Assembly: GCA_003415625.1 (NCBI GenBank)
Contig: PYIU01000011.1
Location: 1,377,001 to 1,441,000, forward strand
DNA from: Aquanectria penicillioides
Lineage: Eukaryota > Ascomycota > Sordariomycetes > Hypocreales > Nectriaceae
Length of the DNA stretch: 64,000 nt
Direction of reading: 5' to 3'
Shown here: positions 51,185 through 62,624 of the stretch, in pieces
Layout of the letters: each line of letters starts with the position of its first letter
How positions within the stretch are numbered: position 1 is the stretch's first letter
Position numbers and translations under genes: made by a program
Notes under the pieces: model-generated
Told to the model about the DNA's origin: nothing
Seen by the model: only the letters and a program-made list of their open reading frames with translations
Database searches by the model: none

Positions 51185-52840
51185 ATGGCGCGCCTCACCC
51201 GTCTCTGGGTGGCTTCTCGCATGGTAAGATGACGACAACTCCACCAGAAGCCAAAGATATTCCGTCTCGCAGCCTCGCCAACACGTTTCCAGGTCCGAGC
51301 TGCCCAAAGTCGCGCTCCTCGTATCAAGTCGTCTACGTCAAGACGCTCATCGCAGGCTCGTGAAGGCCCCGCTTGGAGAGACGCGCCGACCAAGATCTTG
51401 GAAGGATGCGCGACTGCACTCGGGTCCGTCACCATTTTAGGGCTTGCCGGATACTCGTATCACGAGTACTATAAGAACCTGATCCTGAGGAAGATGGACA
51501 ATGCTTTTGCCCCGGGATACTCAACTGGAGAAAAAGCTGCACTCAGCCGGCAGTCCGTCTATCCAGGCGCCTCCGCCGACCAAGTTGACACTGAGATTGG
51601 CTGGGTTCACAGAGATGAGCAAAAGGTCATGGATGAGATTATCGATGGGGCGCTCTAGGGACATTATTGGCTTATTACTGGCGAAAGGGGAACCGGCAAG
51701 ACGTCCATGATTCTCCGTTCCGTGCACAGGATCCACGGTGACGGGGTGGCGATGCTGGAGGCTCATGGCGACCTTGAAATCTTCCGGCTGCGACTAGGTA
51801 AGGCATTGGACTATGAATTTCACGAGGATTACATCGGAGGCTTTTTCAGCATCAAGGGCCCCCGAGACTCAACACCGCTGCTCGACGTCGAGCGCGCGTT
51901 CAACAAGATGGAGAAGATAGCCCTGAAGCGAAGAAAACGCACTGGAAAGCCCCTCGTCCTCATCTTGAATGGCGTGCATCTCCTTCGAGATGACGAAGGT
52001 GGTCGCAATCTATTAGAACTTGTCCAGCAGCGCGCCGAGCTCTGGGCTGCAAGCAAGCTGGTGACTGTCGTGCTGAACAGCAACGACTACTGGATCACAG
52101 AGCGACTCTCGCCCGAAGCCACGCTCCTACGCGTGATGCAATTGAACGACATTCCCAAAGAATCCGCCGTCACTACCATACGAGAACTCCGAAGTCGTCT
52201 TTTTCAGGAGCAGGTAAACGAAGACACCCTGGACTATGTTTACAACAAGATTGGAGGTCGACTCCGATTCCTCAGCCAAGTTATGCGGGCCCCAGACATG
52301 GCTGAGGCCTGCGACTTGATCTGCGAGCGAGAAAAGCGATGGCTGCTTAACCAAGCTTGGATCCTAGGCAAGGAGATGGACCCTAATGCAGAAGACCACC
52401 AAGACCTCTGTGTAGCAGCCATGGTCTTGGCCAAAGCCCTTGTGGAAAAGCAGGACGCGATGAGGAAGGCTGGCAGTCCAGACTGGAGATTACCCAAGAT
52501 TCCTCTTCACGAGGCCAGACAGATCATGACCCGGGCAGATTGGATCCAACACCACGATCACATGAACATTTTTGCCGTCAATCAAAAGTCCATGGTTCAC
52601 GCAGATTCAATTGCCATGCAAAATGCCTTCCGAGAGGTCTGTAGCTTGCCAGGCTTCGATAACCACCTCAAGGAGACCTTGAACCGCCTAGACGAGCTCG
52701 AGAGCCTCGCTAGAACCAGAGAAATCACCATCAAAGATCTTTGGGATGACGGCCGGTATGAGGCAGTCATAGAAGGGTTTGGAAAGGAGTCTAGGAGCGC
52801 CAAGGTGTCGGTGAAGGCAGTTCCAGCGAGGGAAGAATGA
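51185..52840 (+). pseudogene. mitochondrial P-loop (AAA-like) ATPase with one in-frame stop
   Basis: Model: join(51185..51223, 51293..52840), 528 residues if the TAG at 51656-51658 is read through. The N-terminus (MARLTRLWVASRM, then an Arg/Ser-rich stretch after a 69-base intron) is a mitochondrial presequence. A membrane segment (VTILGLAGYSYHEYY) follows. Walker A is GERGTGKTS and a Walker-B-like strand is PLVLILNGVHLLRDD. The C-terminal part is helical (ELRSRLFQEQ, DEAGGR-type loops). The reading frame is perfect for 380 codons beyond the TAG, which stands where a Gln codon is likely (GAL-stop-GHYWL); CAG to TAG is one transition. So it is a recently disabled gene, a read-through case, or a sequencing error. 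Function of the family unknown to me beyond ATP binding. Confidence 0.7.
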
Positions 52841-53641
52841 TGAAAAGGATTATACCTCATCAGGTCAATTTAGTTCTCATGATTGAGAGTGAGTCTGAGA
52901 GCGTCATTGGCAGCGTAGGAGCAGGAAACGTTTGGGGGAGGCGAGAAACCAGAGAATGAAGAGCACATCCTCCGTGTAGCCAATGAAGGGTCCATAGGAA
53001 AACCCACTCCAGAAAACGGGGCATATCATGACATTTTACGGAGATATTTCAGATCCATTAATTTAGAAATGCAAACCCTAAAAAGCCGCGAGTTTCGTGG
53101 TTAGCCATTCTCGGACGAGCCACCTTGGAATGGCACGTGCAGAGGGAATAACCAGGGAAATTAATTCTCCAATTTCCAAACGTGGAATCCAGACTCCACA
53201 AACTCATACCCACTAGATGGGCCAGAGCAGTGTGTCTGGGCCTCGGGCCCACTCCATGGTTTTTACCCTAGATGGATTATTGTATTCAGTTTGTGAATGA
53301 ATGAATGAATGTCCATGGTTGTCATTTCATGTGTTTGATGAGATGGCAGCACCCTTTTGATCCTATGCTTATGGAGGGAACGGAAGCATGAGAGGGATCT
53401 AAATTTAGGTCATATGTCGTGTTTCATGGTATTATGCGCGGATGGAGGGGCGGTTTCAACCCCTCTCTCGGTCCTGTTTTGGCTTGTGATACAAGCCTAA
53501 GCATCTTCACAATTGGAAACGCGAGCAAGAGAAGGAAAGTAGGTAGCAAAGCAACATTTTGATATTGATGGGGTATGCAAGCAATCCAACAAGGGGCGCA
53601 TAAGACTATTAAAAAAAAGGAAGTCACACCATCTTGGTTGA
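52841..53641. other. convergent intergenic region
   Basis: 3' regions of the ATPase gene (+) and the calmodulin-like gene (-). A short (tgaa)n run (aatgaatgaatgaatg) occurs near 53296. No gene seen. Confidence 0.55.
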
Positions 53642-54510
53642 TTACTTGAAATTGCCTGTCATAATCTGAACAAATTCATTGTCTGACAGATGAGAGGTTA
53701 GAGGCAAACCATGTTCGACAGCTGGCAGGGCAGTGGCGGCTTACAGTCAATGGTTCCATCACCGTCCTTGTCAGCCTCTTGGAGGATCTCGTTGATGTCG
53801 TCCTCGGTGAGATCTTCGCCGAGGGAAATCATGACCTGGCGCAGCTCGTCCTTGGAGATGGTGCCGCTGTTGTCATGATCAAAGACCTAGAAGGGGTGGG
53901 AGTTCAATATGGTAGCGACGGGGAAGTACTTGCGCTATATAGGTACCTTGAATGCCTCGCGAAGCTCCTGCTGGGCGTCGGCTTCCTGGCTTTTTCGTGA
54001 CATGATGGTCAAGAACTCTGTACAGGTTAGCCGAAAAACGGGACAGTAGCTTGGTGACAAACCGGAAAAATCGATGGAACCGTTCTTGTCAATGTCAATC
54101 TCATCGAGCATGTCCTGGAGCTCGGCGTCGGAAGGGTTCTGGCCCAGGGAGCGCATGACATTTCCAATGTCCTTGGCCGTTATTTGACCTCGAGTCGAGT
54201 CAACATATTAGACATGGGCAAAGACTAAAAGCCAACGACGTTGGCTCTGACGGCACAAACCATCGTTATCCTTGTCCTGGAGGTTAAGAGAGTTAGTTGG
54301 TCGGCCGAGCGGGCTTTCGGGAGTAGACGACACGAGGGGTGGGAGAGTGCGGCGAGAGGGGGGGGGGGGGACAGAAGGGGAGAGAGAGACAGAGAAGAGA
54401 GAGAGAGAGAGACAGAGAAGAGAGAGAGAGAGAGACAGAGAAGAGAGAGAGAGAGAGACAGAGAAGAGAGAGAGAGAGAGACAGAGAAGAGAGAGAGAGA
54501 GAGACAGAGA

Positions 54511-54545
<35 letters not shown>

Positions 54546-54688
54546 CGAACAAAAAGCGAAAAGGCTTCCTTGAATGCTTCAACCTGCTTGGAGTTGGACG
54601 AGTCGGCCTAGGCCCAGGCACGGAGTTGGTCAGCAACTGTGGAAACGCAAGGGAATAAAAATGCAGAAAAGACGGGAGGTCAAACCAT
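53642..54688 (-). CDS. calmodulin-like EF-hand protein
   Basis: Model: complement(join(53642..53682, 53745..53886, 53947..54017, 54063..54188, 54261..54276, 54551..54607, 54686..54688)), 151 residues, seven exons including an ATG-only exon and a 16-base exon. The start MADSSN keeps the calmodulin MADS opening. Four EF-hand loops are complete: residues 21-32 (DKDNDGQITAKD), 57-68 ([12 protein letters not shown]), 94-105 ([12 protein letters not shown]) and 130-141 ([12 protein letters not shown]). Loop 1 ends in Asp instead of Glu, which would weaken or alter Ca2+ binding. The linker ([18 protein letters not shown]) has calmodulin length. Fungal calmodulin itself is nearly invariant, so this divergent sequence is a paralogue. 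Several donors are GTTTGT/GTTCGT instead of GTAAGT, and intron 2 holds a 23-base tandem repeat. Confidence 0.85.
54388..54525. repeat. 23-base purine minisatellite, about 6 copies
   Basis: Unit gacagagaagagagagagag(aga) with gac starts at 54388, 54411, 54434, 54457, 54480 and 54503, exactly 23 apart. Flanked by a G run at 54360-54370 and (ga)n to 54545. Wholly inside intron 2 of the calmodulin-like gene; on the coding strand it is a polypyrimidine array. Confidence 0.92.
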
Positions 54689-56714
54689 GGTGAGAGTCTG
54701 ACGTCGGGTTCACCAAACGAGTCTAGAGATGGCGATGCAGGTTACATCTGGAGCGTGAACACGTCAGATGCGGACAAGCTTCTTTGTGGCTAGCTCTGGG
54801 TCACGTGTGTCTGCGTGTGTGTGTGATTGTGATTGTCTTGTGTCTGTTTTGAATAGTGAAATGCCGAAGCCCGAGTCACATCCCTCTCCGGAAGAAGGGG
54901 GTGAATCAAGATGATATCTGGTTGGACTGTTTGCAATGTGCACGTCTTGGAGATGATTATTATTGTTTTTTCCTGACTATAACCGATTCCGTATCCGGTG
55001 CTGCCCCTGATTCCTCGATCCATTTGCACAGCCCTGGTGCTCGTCCTTAGCTGCGCTAGCGCCGAGTCAGACGTGCTGCGCCGATAGCTATATGGGGAGT
55101 ATCATTCGTACGGTGTACCTAATGGGCAAAGCAGATACATTAGGCGCACGACCTTGGTATGTGATGTGGCAAGCAAAGCCTGGCTGGGGGTTGAGGAACA
55201 AGTCGGTGGTGAAGGCTGCACCCGAGGGAGAAATACGAGTCGACGAATTGCGTCGAGCTGCCGTCGCCCCGTCGCTCCAGCGCAGGCAGCGTCGAAAACG
55301 CCTTGGAGAGTGAGTGGCTGATAAACGGCCTGCGCAATCCTCGCGACAGAGCGAGCGAGCGAGAGCTGGGCTGAGACATTTGGTAGCCGAGCCTTTCCCG
55401 AGCCCATCACCGAGCCCAATCCGCGCAAGGGAGAGGAGAAGAGAAGAGGAGGCAACAGAATAAAAAAACGTATGGCGCCATCAGGCAAGATGGCCTGCTG
55501 CCTGCCTGGGGCCTGACGATGCCAGCCGAGCCTATCAAAACACCACAAGCAGAGTCTGGCTTTGCTCTCAACGTCATTGACCGCGACAACTGACGATGCG
55601 ATGCTGCGGTAGGCGACGCCCGAAATGAAAGCTCCAGACTCCAGTATGTGGCCGTGTCCCACATGTGAAAAATCATGCTACAACACTGCCCAACAGGAGG
55701 CAATACGAGACTCGACGAAACACGCATTTACCCGCCATTTATTAAAAGGAGGGTATAGAAAACTCGAAGAAATACATTTGTCACGTGGACCAGGCCAAAA
55801 GGCGACATTTATCAAGCCGCCTACGATAATGGCCTGTTATCGATCAATTCTCCGCAGCCAATAGCGGTCGCACTGGTGTTTTGATCTTGGTGCTTCTCGT
55901 ATTCAGGGTAACATAACCTCACCTAATTCTTGCTTTTTGTGCGCTAGCCATCGGCAAATGCAGCAGAATTGAGCCAGCCGCTGGGAATTGTCCAATGTTT
56001 TCCATCACAAGCCCACTATCATGGCAAACAAATTCTCATAGTTTCTCATATTTCTCTTTCAATTTTGATCATCTGCCACAAACACCGCGATACAAGGCTA
56101 TCGTGGATGTGAATATGTCCAGCCAGTAGAGAGCTCAATACCCTTCAATACCACATAATGACTCCAACTTACACCGTATCGGCGCACCTCTTAGGCCCTC
56201 CACACGACTTGGGCAAAAATGCACCAGCCTCCTTCCGATACCGTTTATACAAAATTCAGTTGACCTAATACTTAATAGATGAAGAAGAATGGATTTGTTT
56301 CTAGCCTTTAAACTTAGATCTCGTGATCTGATTGCTAACACCACGAGGTTGTGAATGCATCGAGCCCGCAGGCGTTGCTATTGGGTTATACTGGCATATT
56401 GCAATGTCATTGTTTTTAGTTTTCCTCTTTTTTAACCTGGAATTTCTATGTCTTGGATTAGATTTTAAACTTATATCTATCCTTGCCAGCCTTTCTTTTC
56501 CCCAGTGCATTAATGCCGTTGGATGCTTTCCTTGTGCAGTTGAGCTAGTAGACATATCTGCATAACCCATGAGTGATAGGTTCAGCTATTTTGTCCTCGA
56601 GTCTTTACCTACCCAGCCTTTCGTTTTGGGTTTGGTACAATGTCAATGCGAGGTTCGCAGCTCTACACACCTTTCCATAGGGAACCACTAGCTCCTAATT
56701 GAATTGCCACCCCT
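54689..56714. other. gene-poor stretch
   Basis: Promoter of the calmodulin-like gene followed by 1.7 kb with no recognisable gene. The longest frame (55102-55662, minus, 186 codons) is low-complexity, Arg/Ala/Ser-rich and without a domain. A (gt)n/(gatt)n block lies near 54800-54840. Confidence 0.5.
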
Positions 56715-58078
56715 TTATTCAGAGCTGTCCTGAACGTCGGCCTGCCATCCATCGCGATTATCCTTGGACACTCTGACAAAAGCGAGGTCCAATCCTAGAG
56801 CAACCACAGTCAACGCAGCCCCGAAAATGAGCGCGTTTCTGAAACCGGTGACCTCGCTTGCGCCCCTTTTGGCCAATTCAACCTCTATAGTACTGGCAAG
56901 GCCAAGCCCCAAACTATTGCCATAAAGGTTTATAGTCCCGATGAGACTCCCTGCCACTCCTTGGTCCCGCTTACCAGCACTGTTGCTGGCGATAATCTGA
57001 GCAGCAACATATACGAAATCTGCACAGATGGTGCCAATGAAAATAGCCGGAAACGTTTGAATCCAGGATGCTGCTGTTCTGGCATCGTTGCTAAAAGGAT
57101 GAGTGAAATACAGGACGCCAGAACCCCGATTGCCAGGATGTACTGAACTTCGATGCGAGGAATGAGCCAAAAGCGGCCAAGCCCACAGCCATCGAAGCCC
57201 CAATGCTGTAAGGGACCCAGCCAATTGCGACATGGAGGACCGTCTAGTTTCTCAGAAGTTGTTACCATGCTACCATGTACCAAAGAGAGATTCCCACTGA
57301 CATGTAGGTTAGAAGTACAACAAATACCAAAGGAGTGAAAGTTTGCACTGCGAAGATTGACAATGACAAGATTGGCTTAGAAGCGAATTTATCCTCCCAT
57401 ACCAAGAAGCCGATAATGAACAATATTGATAGAGTCGTTGTGGCAATGATATACGGCGTGCCCCAACCCACAGAGGGTGCTTGGCTGGTCTCTAGTAGCA
57501 TGGTTTCTGAGAGATAAAGTGAATATGGGAACCAACTTCCAAGCGAAATTTAAGAGCACAAGGCCGCTAAGACCCAAAATTATCCCAATGAGATCAATCT
57601 TTCCACCTTTGTCCATTGGCTCTTCGCGAGGTAGGACAAAGAATAGGGTGGTGAAAATTGAAAAGCCAAAAATAGATCTAATAAAAAGTCAACATAAAGA
57701 GCCCGATACAGTGGTTTAATAAGCTTACATGAATATGAAGAACCATTTCCAATCTGTATATTGGAGGAATACGCCCGTGAGTAGGGCTCCAGTCCACCCC
57801 TGTGAAGCAGCAAAAACTGCAAGAGTAATATTTCGGGCTCGTCCTGGAGGAACCATTATTGTGGGCGTTGCAACAGCATATGGCATCAGGCAAGTTAAGC
57901 TGACGCCCTAAAGGTTCCCCAGTCGCATCCAGTAACGGGCGTCAATATGGGCTACACGGTTCAGTTACGGGGTGCTTTACCGTCACGGTGCTTCTAGCAT
58001 GGGTATTTGAAGGGCGAAAGTTGTACTCGCCGCCTGTGAATGACGATGTCGTTGCTTCCGTGGTAGCAGTCATTGAGG
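56715..58078 (-). pseudogene. MFS drug-efflux-type transporter, N-terminus lost and frameshifted
   Basis: The part from GVSLTCLMPYAVAT and PPGRARNITLAVFAASQGW to TDWKWFFIF, then PREEPMDKGGKIDLIGIILG and PSVGWGTPYIIAT, is the middle of a fungal multidrug MFS protein, with two good introns (57673-57728 and about 57495-57550). Before it, an ATG at 58074 opens a short hydrophilic frame, but the first 100 or so residues (TM1 to TM4) are missing. After SLWYMVAW a TAA and a TAG interrupt the frame (57257-57243). Frameshifts near 57170 and 57070 then separate LIPRIEVQYILAIGVLAS from ASWIQTFPAIFIGTICADF. The C-terminal 140 codons to 56715 are open. Not functional as it stands. Confidence 0.78.
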
Positions 58079-58586
58079 ATATTGATGTCGAAAAGGGTAA
58101 GGGCGAGTCAAAATCTCTGGAGAAATCCTAGGCAAGGGCAACTACGCCACTGGTGTACGAGCTTCAATATACCATATGTAACTAGACCTCACAGCTTAAA
58201 TTCCAAGGCTCTGCACAAGCGGTGAAAATTGGGACGATGGAGTAGAAGCAGATAGGGTTAGCCTTGACTAAGGAACGTGGATGAAGTATAGGGTAATGGG
58301 GAGACAATCCGAGGTTTGTTCCATTCAATAATTGTGACAGTAAAGAAGCTGTGTTATAAAAGGAGGGACCCTTATTTAATCTCTCTCATAAGTAGTTAAA
58401 AAAATGATAAAAATTTTCATTCTATTTTTGGACATTTAAATCGTGTCCACCAGCCCATCGTTGAATTCGGGGATTTTGTCTCGCTTACTGCTGTCTGTGC
58501 ATTCCACCTGAGGATCCTAAAGGTTCTGGTTGCTTTGAATTGGACCCTTTTAATGGACCCTTTGAACCCTCTAGCTTTTAGCCCAG
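58079..58586. other. AT-rich intergenic region
   Basis: No gene recognised; separates two minus-strand pseudogenes. Confidence 0.5.
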
Positions 58587-59759
58587 CTATGGAATTTCTT
58601 CAGGAGAGTATCGATATGCACGAGACAAGGCATTTGACCCCCCTGGGAATATTTTGGCAGTCCCTTCGTCGAGATACGGTGCAAAATGTGGGTTGACATA
58701 TTCCCAGCAAATATAACCCTCTGAAGTGACCTCGAAAAGACGGCCAAAGACACTTTCACAAAGTAATGTGTTGCCATTGGAAAGCCTCTGAGCGCTGCCC
58801 ATGAATGGAGTAAAGAAGTAAAGCATCTGGGACCGGTCTCGGTACTCCCGCACAATTTTCTTGGTTGCTCGATCAACCTGAATGGCTCGAGTGTATGTGA
58901 TGGACTCGCCGTTTCGATATGCACCATCGTTGAAAATGAGAATATTTCCATTTTCTAGTTCGGTAGCACTATGCTGCTGTGCGAGTACGTCGGGGCCAAT
59001 TTTCCACACAATGTCCCCTGTAGACCTCTCAATGATGACTACAGCAGAAACTGAGCGCATCGAAGCTAGGATGGGCTTTCCGCCCTTCATGGGTAGGACT
59101 GCGTTGATTGAAGGATAATACTCTCTATTGTAGCGCGGTTGGAGGGGATATTCATTCCTCGGCAGCCGCTCAGACGCTTTCCATTGCCAGACCAATTTGC
59201 CTTCGGCATCGATTTCGTTGATTGTGTCTGCATAGGTGATGCCATCAATTTCAGTGCCCGGAACGCCTCCAATGACTTTGGCTGACTCCTCTGCAGACAA
59301 GGTTCGAGACTAGCATATAGCATGCGGCCGTCGCCGTAGTGATACTGATCATGGTGACCAAGAGAATCGGTGAATTGGCGAGCCACGTTGCCTTCTGGGT
59401 CAAGCTCGCTCATGATGACGCTTCCATACTTGCTTCTTGAAGAATGGGAACGGAAAAGGACCTCCGTGCTTGGTTGTATTCTGAGGAGATGGCCGAAGCG
59501 TGTTGACTGCAAGCTTGCCATTGGGAAGAATGCGGGCATGCCGCCCGATTCTTGCAGGGAGCTCCCAGGAATGGACTTCCTTGCCGTCAATGTCAATGAG
59601 ATGTGCTGTGTCACTGGTCAAGGGGCAGAAGAGTGTGAAGCCCCCGAATGACCGCTCTTTGTCGACCCCAGTCAAGCCGGCATCCCGTCTTTTTAGCGTA
59701 TTTTGCTCTATCATGGCGCGTAAGTGGAAGCGATGAACAAGTGAGTTGTGTTGAAGCAA
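58587..59759 (-). pseudogene. arylsulfotransferase-family protein, two frameshifts
   Basis: The three parts form one arylsulfotransferase-like (ASST) protein. They are ERSFGGFTLFCPLTSD through VHSWELPARIGRHARILPNG (frame A), SELDPEGNVARQF plus GHHDQYHYGDGRMLYASLEP (frame B), and SAEESAKVIGGVPGTEIDG through VVIIERSTGDIVWKIGPDV, LENGNILIFNDGAYRNGES and NTLLCESVFGRLFEVTSEG (frame C). The shifts are near 59430 (within FFKK/SKYG) and near 59298 (after SLEP, one base missing). Homologous repeats of the beta-propeller type (NG-x-L, E-x-D) are preserved. Known relatives move sulfate between phenolic compounds, but fungal members are poorly characterised. No stop codons besides those caused by the shifts, so inactivation may be recent. 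Confidence 0.78.
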
Positions 59760-60293
59760 GGTACATGGAGGTGTTGCTGTAATTGAAGTTGCTGAGAAAA
59801 CCTAGTTCGGATTTCGGCAATGATAGAAGTCAACGACAACTTATAATCTAGAAACCATGGAAAAGGAAACGTCGACTTCGAAATTTCGTTATCAAAGCCG
59901 GCGGTTTTGTCATGATGGTATTTGCGAATCCCCGCCCGCACACCGCAGGTATACCGGCGGCATGCCGACAGTTCGATAAGATGCCGTAGGAAGTGGTTTA
60001 TCATCAGCGACGCCACTTTTAATTGTAGTCATACAATGGGTTGGTCGCTATCAGCACGCCATTCCGGTCTTCATGATATCTTCAACATCACAATAGATCG
60101 CTCTATCATCCCAGTAGATATGCTGTGATTACATGGGCCGTGGCATCTCTACAAATCTGGTGAAGTCGTCAGTGCCGCCCCCAAGTGGTTCGATGAGCAG
60201 CTCGGAGCAGTAGGGGCATTCAGCAAGCGATCATTTTAGTCGTTAAAAAACGATACTGCAATTATCTCCCCTTTCATTAATATTCGGCTTACC
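59760..60293. other. divergent intergenic region
   Basis: Between starts of two pseudogenes on opposite strands. No gene seen. Confidence 0.5.
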
Positions 60294-61345
60294 ATGTGGT
60301 CTTTGTCTGGAAGGAGCAGGCGCAAGAGATCGCAAAATTCTGATGATATCTTCGAAGCTATTTTAGACGATGCGTCCAAGGTCCCTGGTTATGACCCCAG
60401 CGTCCAATTCGAACTTGGCGAGGCTCGCAAGGCCTTGCTAAATGTCGACCTCTTCATTTTGCCTTTCATTGTCTTGTGCTTTTGTTTTCTGCAATTCAAC
60501 CGCACCAACATTAGCAATGCCCTGACCGATACCCTGCGGAAAGACATCAATGTGGGCAACTCGGACATTAATCTAGCCCAAACTCTGTTTACTGTCGGCT
60601 TCGTGATTTCTGAGTTACCGTTTAATCTGATCAGCAAGTTCATGGGCCCAGAGCGCTTTCTCCCAATCGCCATGTTCCTCTAGGGCATGGTGACCTGGTC
60701 CCAGATGTTCTTCAAGAATGCGACCGGACTGTGTGTTGCTCGATTTTTCGTTGATGCATTCGAGGGTGGTTACATCCCTGGCTTTGCCCTCTACATTTCC
60801 AAATACTACACAAACCAAGAGCTGGCTTTGAGATACGCCATCTTTTGGGCTTCGAACAACTTTGCGGGTGCCCTTGGCGGTCTGTTGTCCATCGGCTTCC
60901 TATCTCTTGGAGGACGAGGTGGCTTGCGAGGATGGCAGTGGCTGTTTCTTATTGGTATGGGTTTTTTTTATATAAATATCTCATTCATTTTATCGTGGAG
61001 ATGCTAACAAATTCCAGAGGGTGCATTGACCTGTTTTCTCGGAGTTGTCGCCTATCTCTATCTTCCACATAGCGCAGCGAAACCAAAGTCATTCTTCGGT
61101 CGATCTTTCAACATCTTCACCGCGCATGAAGCATCTATCCTCGTGACTCGCGTCATGCGAAACCATCCGACTAAAGCTCTTCTATACGGAAAGCCGATTC
61201 GGCCATCCCACATCCTGGAGACATTCACCGATTGGCGATAGTACGGACACCTCGTGGCTGCGCTCCTTTCGATGGTCATGATCGCCCCGATGAATACTTA
61301 TGTGCCTTCAATTATAAAATCCCTTGGCTTTACTGTAATGCAAAC
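60294..61345 (+). pseudogene. MFS permease, Dal5-type, 3'-truncated
   Basis: Starts MWSLSGRSRRKRSQNSDD and follows the Dal5 family: LFILPFIVLCFCFLQFNRTN, SELPFNLISKFMGPERFLP, VDAFEGGYIPGFALYISKYY, GWQWLFLIEGALTCFLGV (joined across an intron 60955-61017). In-frame TAGs stand at 60681 (in MFL-stop-GMVTWSQ, where Trp is expected) and at 61239 (after TDWR). The match ends after KSLGFTVMQTN near 61345, about two thirds of the way through the family, and sequence from a different gene follows at once. A TGG to TAG change would explain the first stop. Confidence 0.82.
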
Positions 61346-62624
61346 CAATGTCGAGGAGAATACTCCAGCTCGAGAGACCCCTCCAGTCCAAACTAGCGGT
61401 TAACTCGCCTGAAGAAGTCGAAGCTCAGTCACCTTTTTAATCCTATGTCATTTCGATAGGATTCATCGCGTTACCAACTGCTCACTCCCTTCTTGACCCG
61501 TAAGTTTAGTCCCTTGCAACAGTCTAGTTCTCAGAGCTTACCATGACTAGATTCCACATTCATTCTGGGCGATGGGTAAAGTTCCTAGAAGACTCATCAA
61601 CAGCGTCCGCTGCGAAAGAACATCTCGACGCATGGTGTCTGTGGAACCATCTTTGCGTTGCTCATCTCCAGTATATAGTCTCTCTGTTTTATTCCCCCAA
61701 GCTTCCCTAACGGCATTTTAGGTATTGTGTTGGTACGCGGCGACAGGCACTACTCAATCAATCTCAGATCGATCTATGTCTACTATTTGTTGGCTCTGAC
61801 GATGTCACCAACTACGAAGTAAGGATGGTTGCAGAGGTCAAGCTCTATTGGACGATTTACCAACAATGCAAAGGATCTCATGTCGACTTGGCCAAGACCA
61901 AACAGGCATTGCAACACTGGCAACAAGAGTGGGCTGTATTATTCAGTATGAACTTCATCTATCACTACCGAACTGAACAAGCTGAAGCGCTAATCACTTC
62001 ATTTGTTTTAATAGACCAGCCCCGCTCCCAGTTCCTCCAAATGGGCTTTCATTTCGCTCATCTATTAGCCTACTGCCAGTCACTTAAATCTTCACGCACG
62101 GTGATGGGAATATTGGTACTCTTGGAAATGATTCGGTTGTCAACAACCATCATAAATCTTGCTATTGATACTGCAGACGACTGTACCCGCCACTTGACAG
62201 ACCACATTTATCACGTGGTGACATTCTCTGCCCTCACACTTTGCAGACTGATTCACACCTGCCAACCAAGACTGCAGGCGGCAAATCATGATATTTTAGT
62301 GCTTGATAATCTGGTCAAAGAGCTTATCAACTGGCTTAGATCTATCGGCTTGTCTTGCCACGTCGCACATTTGCTAATAAGCGAAATCGTGTCTGCCTAG
62401 TTCAAGAAGCTCAGGCCGTCCCTTAGACCTACGACTGCTAATGTCACATATAACACCCTTGAGGAAAATCATGCTGGAGCAGCGATGACCCACGAGTCAA
62501 TACCATCTCATATGACATTCTCTATCCAGATTTTATCGGGTCGGAATTGTTCAACATCAGTGCTGATACAACTTTATGGCCTGAGTGGGGTCAGATGTAT
62601 TCTGATTCTGAGACCCCTGCTTGA
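61346..62624 (+). pseudogene. fungal transcription factor, 5'-truncated C-terminal remnant
   Basis: Begins at the break in the permease with VEENTPARETPPVQTSG. Exons then include TAHSLLDP, FHIHSGRWVKFLEDSSTASA, EHLDAWCLWNHLCVAHLQY, RMVAEVKLYWTIYQQCKG, FLQMGFHFAHLLAYCQSLK and DDCTRHLTDHIYHVVTFSAL, the arrangement of the middle and C-terminal domains of Zn2Cys6 regulators. Splice sites between them still work on paper (GTAAGT donor near 61501 with a GACTAG acceptor near 61553). A TAG at 62398 stops the frame before FKKLRPSLRPTTANV, and a shift precedes LYPDFIGSELFNISAD. The tail ends at TGA 62622-62624. No zinc cluster is present, so the 5' part was lost. Confidence 0.72.

Noticed and set aside
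54208..54658. Four frames of 90-142 codons, Arg/Glu- or Ser/Leu-rich
   Set aside because: They are translations of the purine minisatellite inside the calmodulin-like intron.
55102..55662. Minus-strand 186-codon frame
   Set aside because: Low-complexity Arg/Ala/Ser composition, no domain, lies upstream of nothing recognisable.
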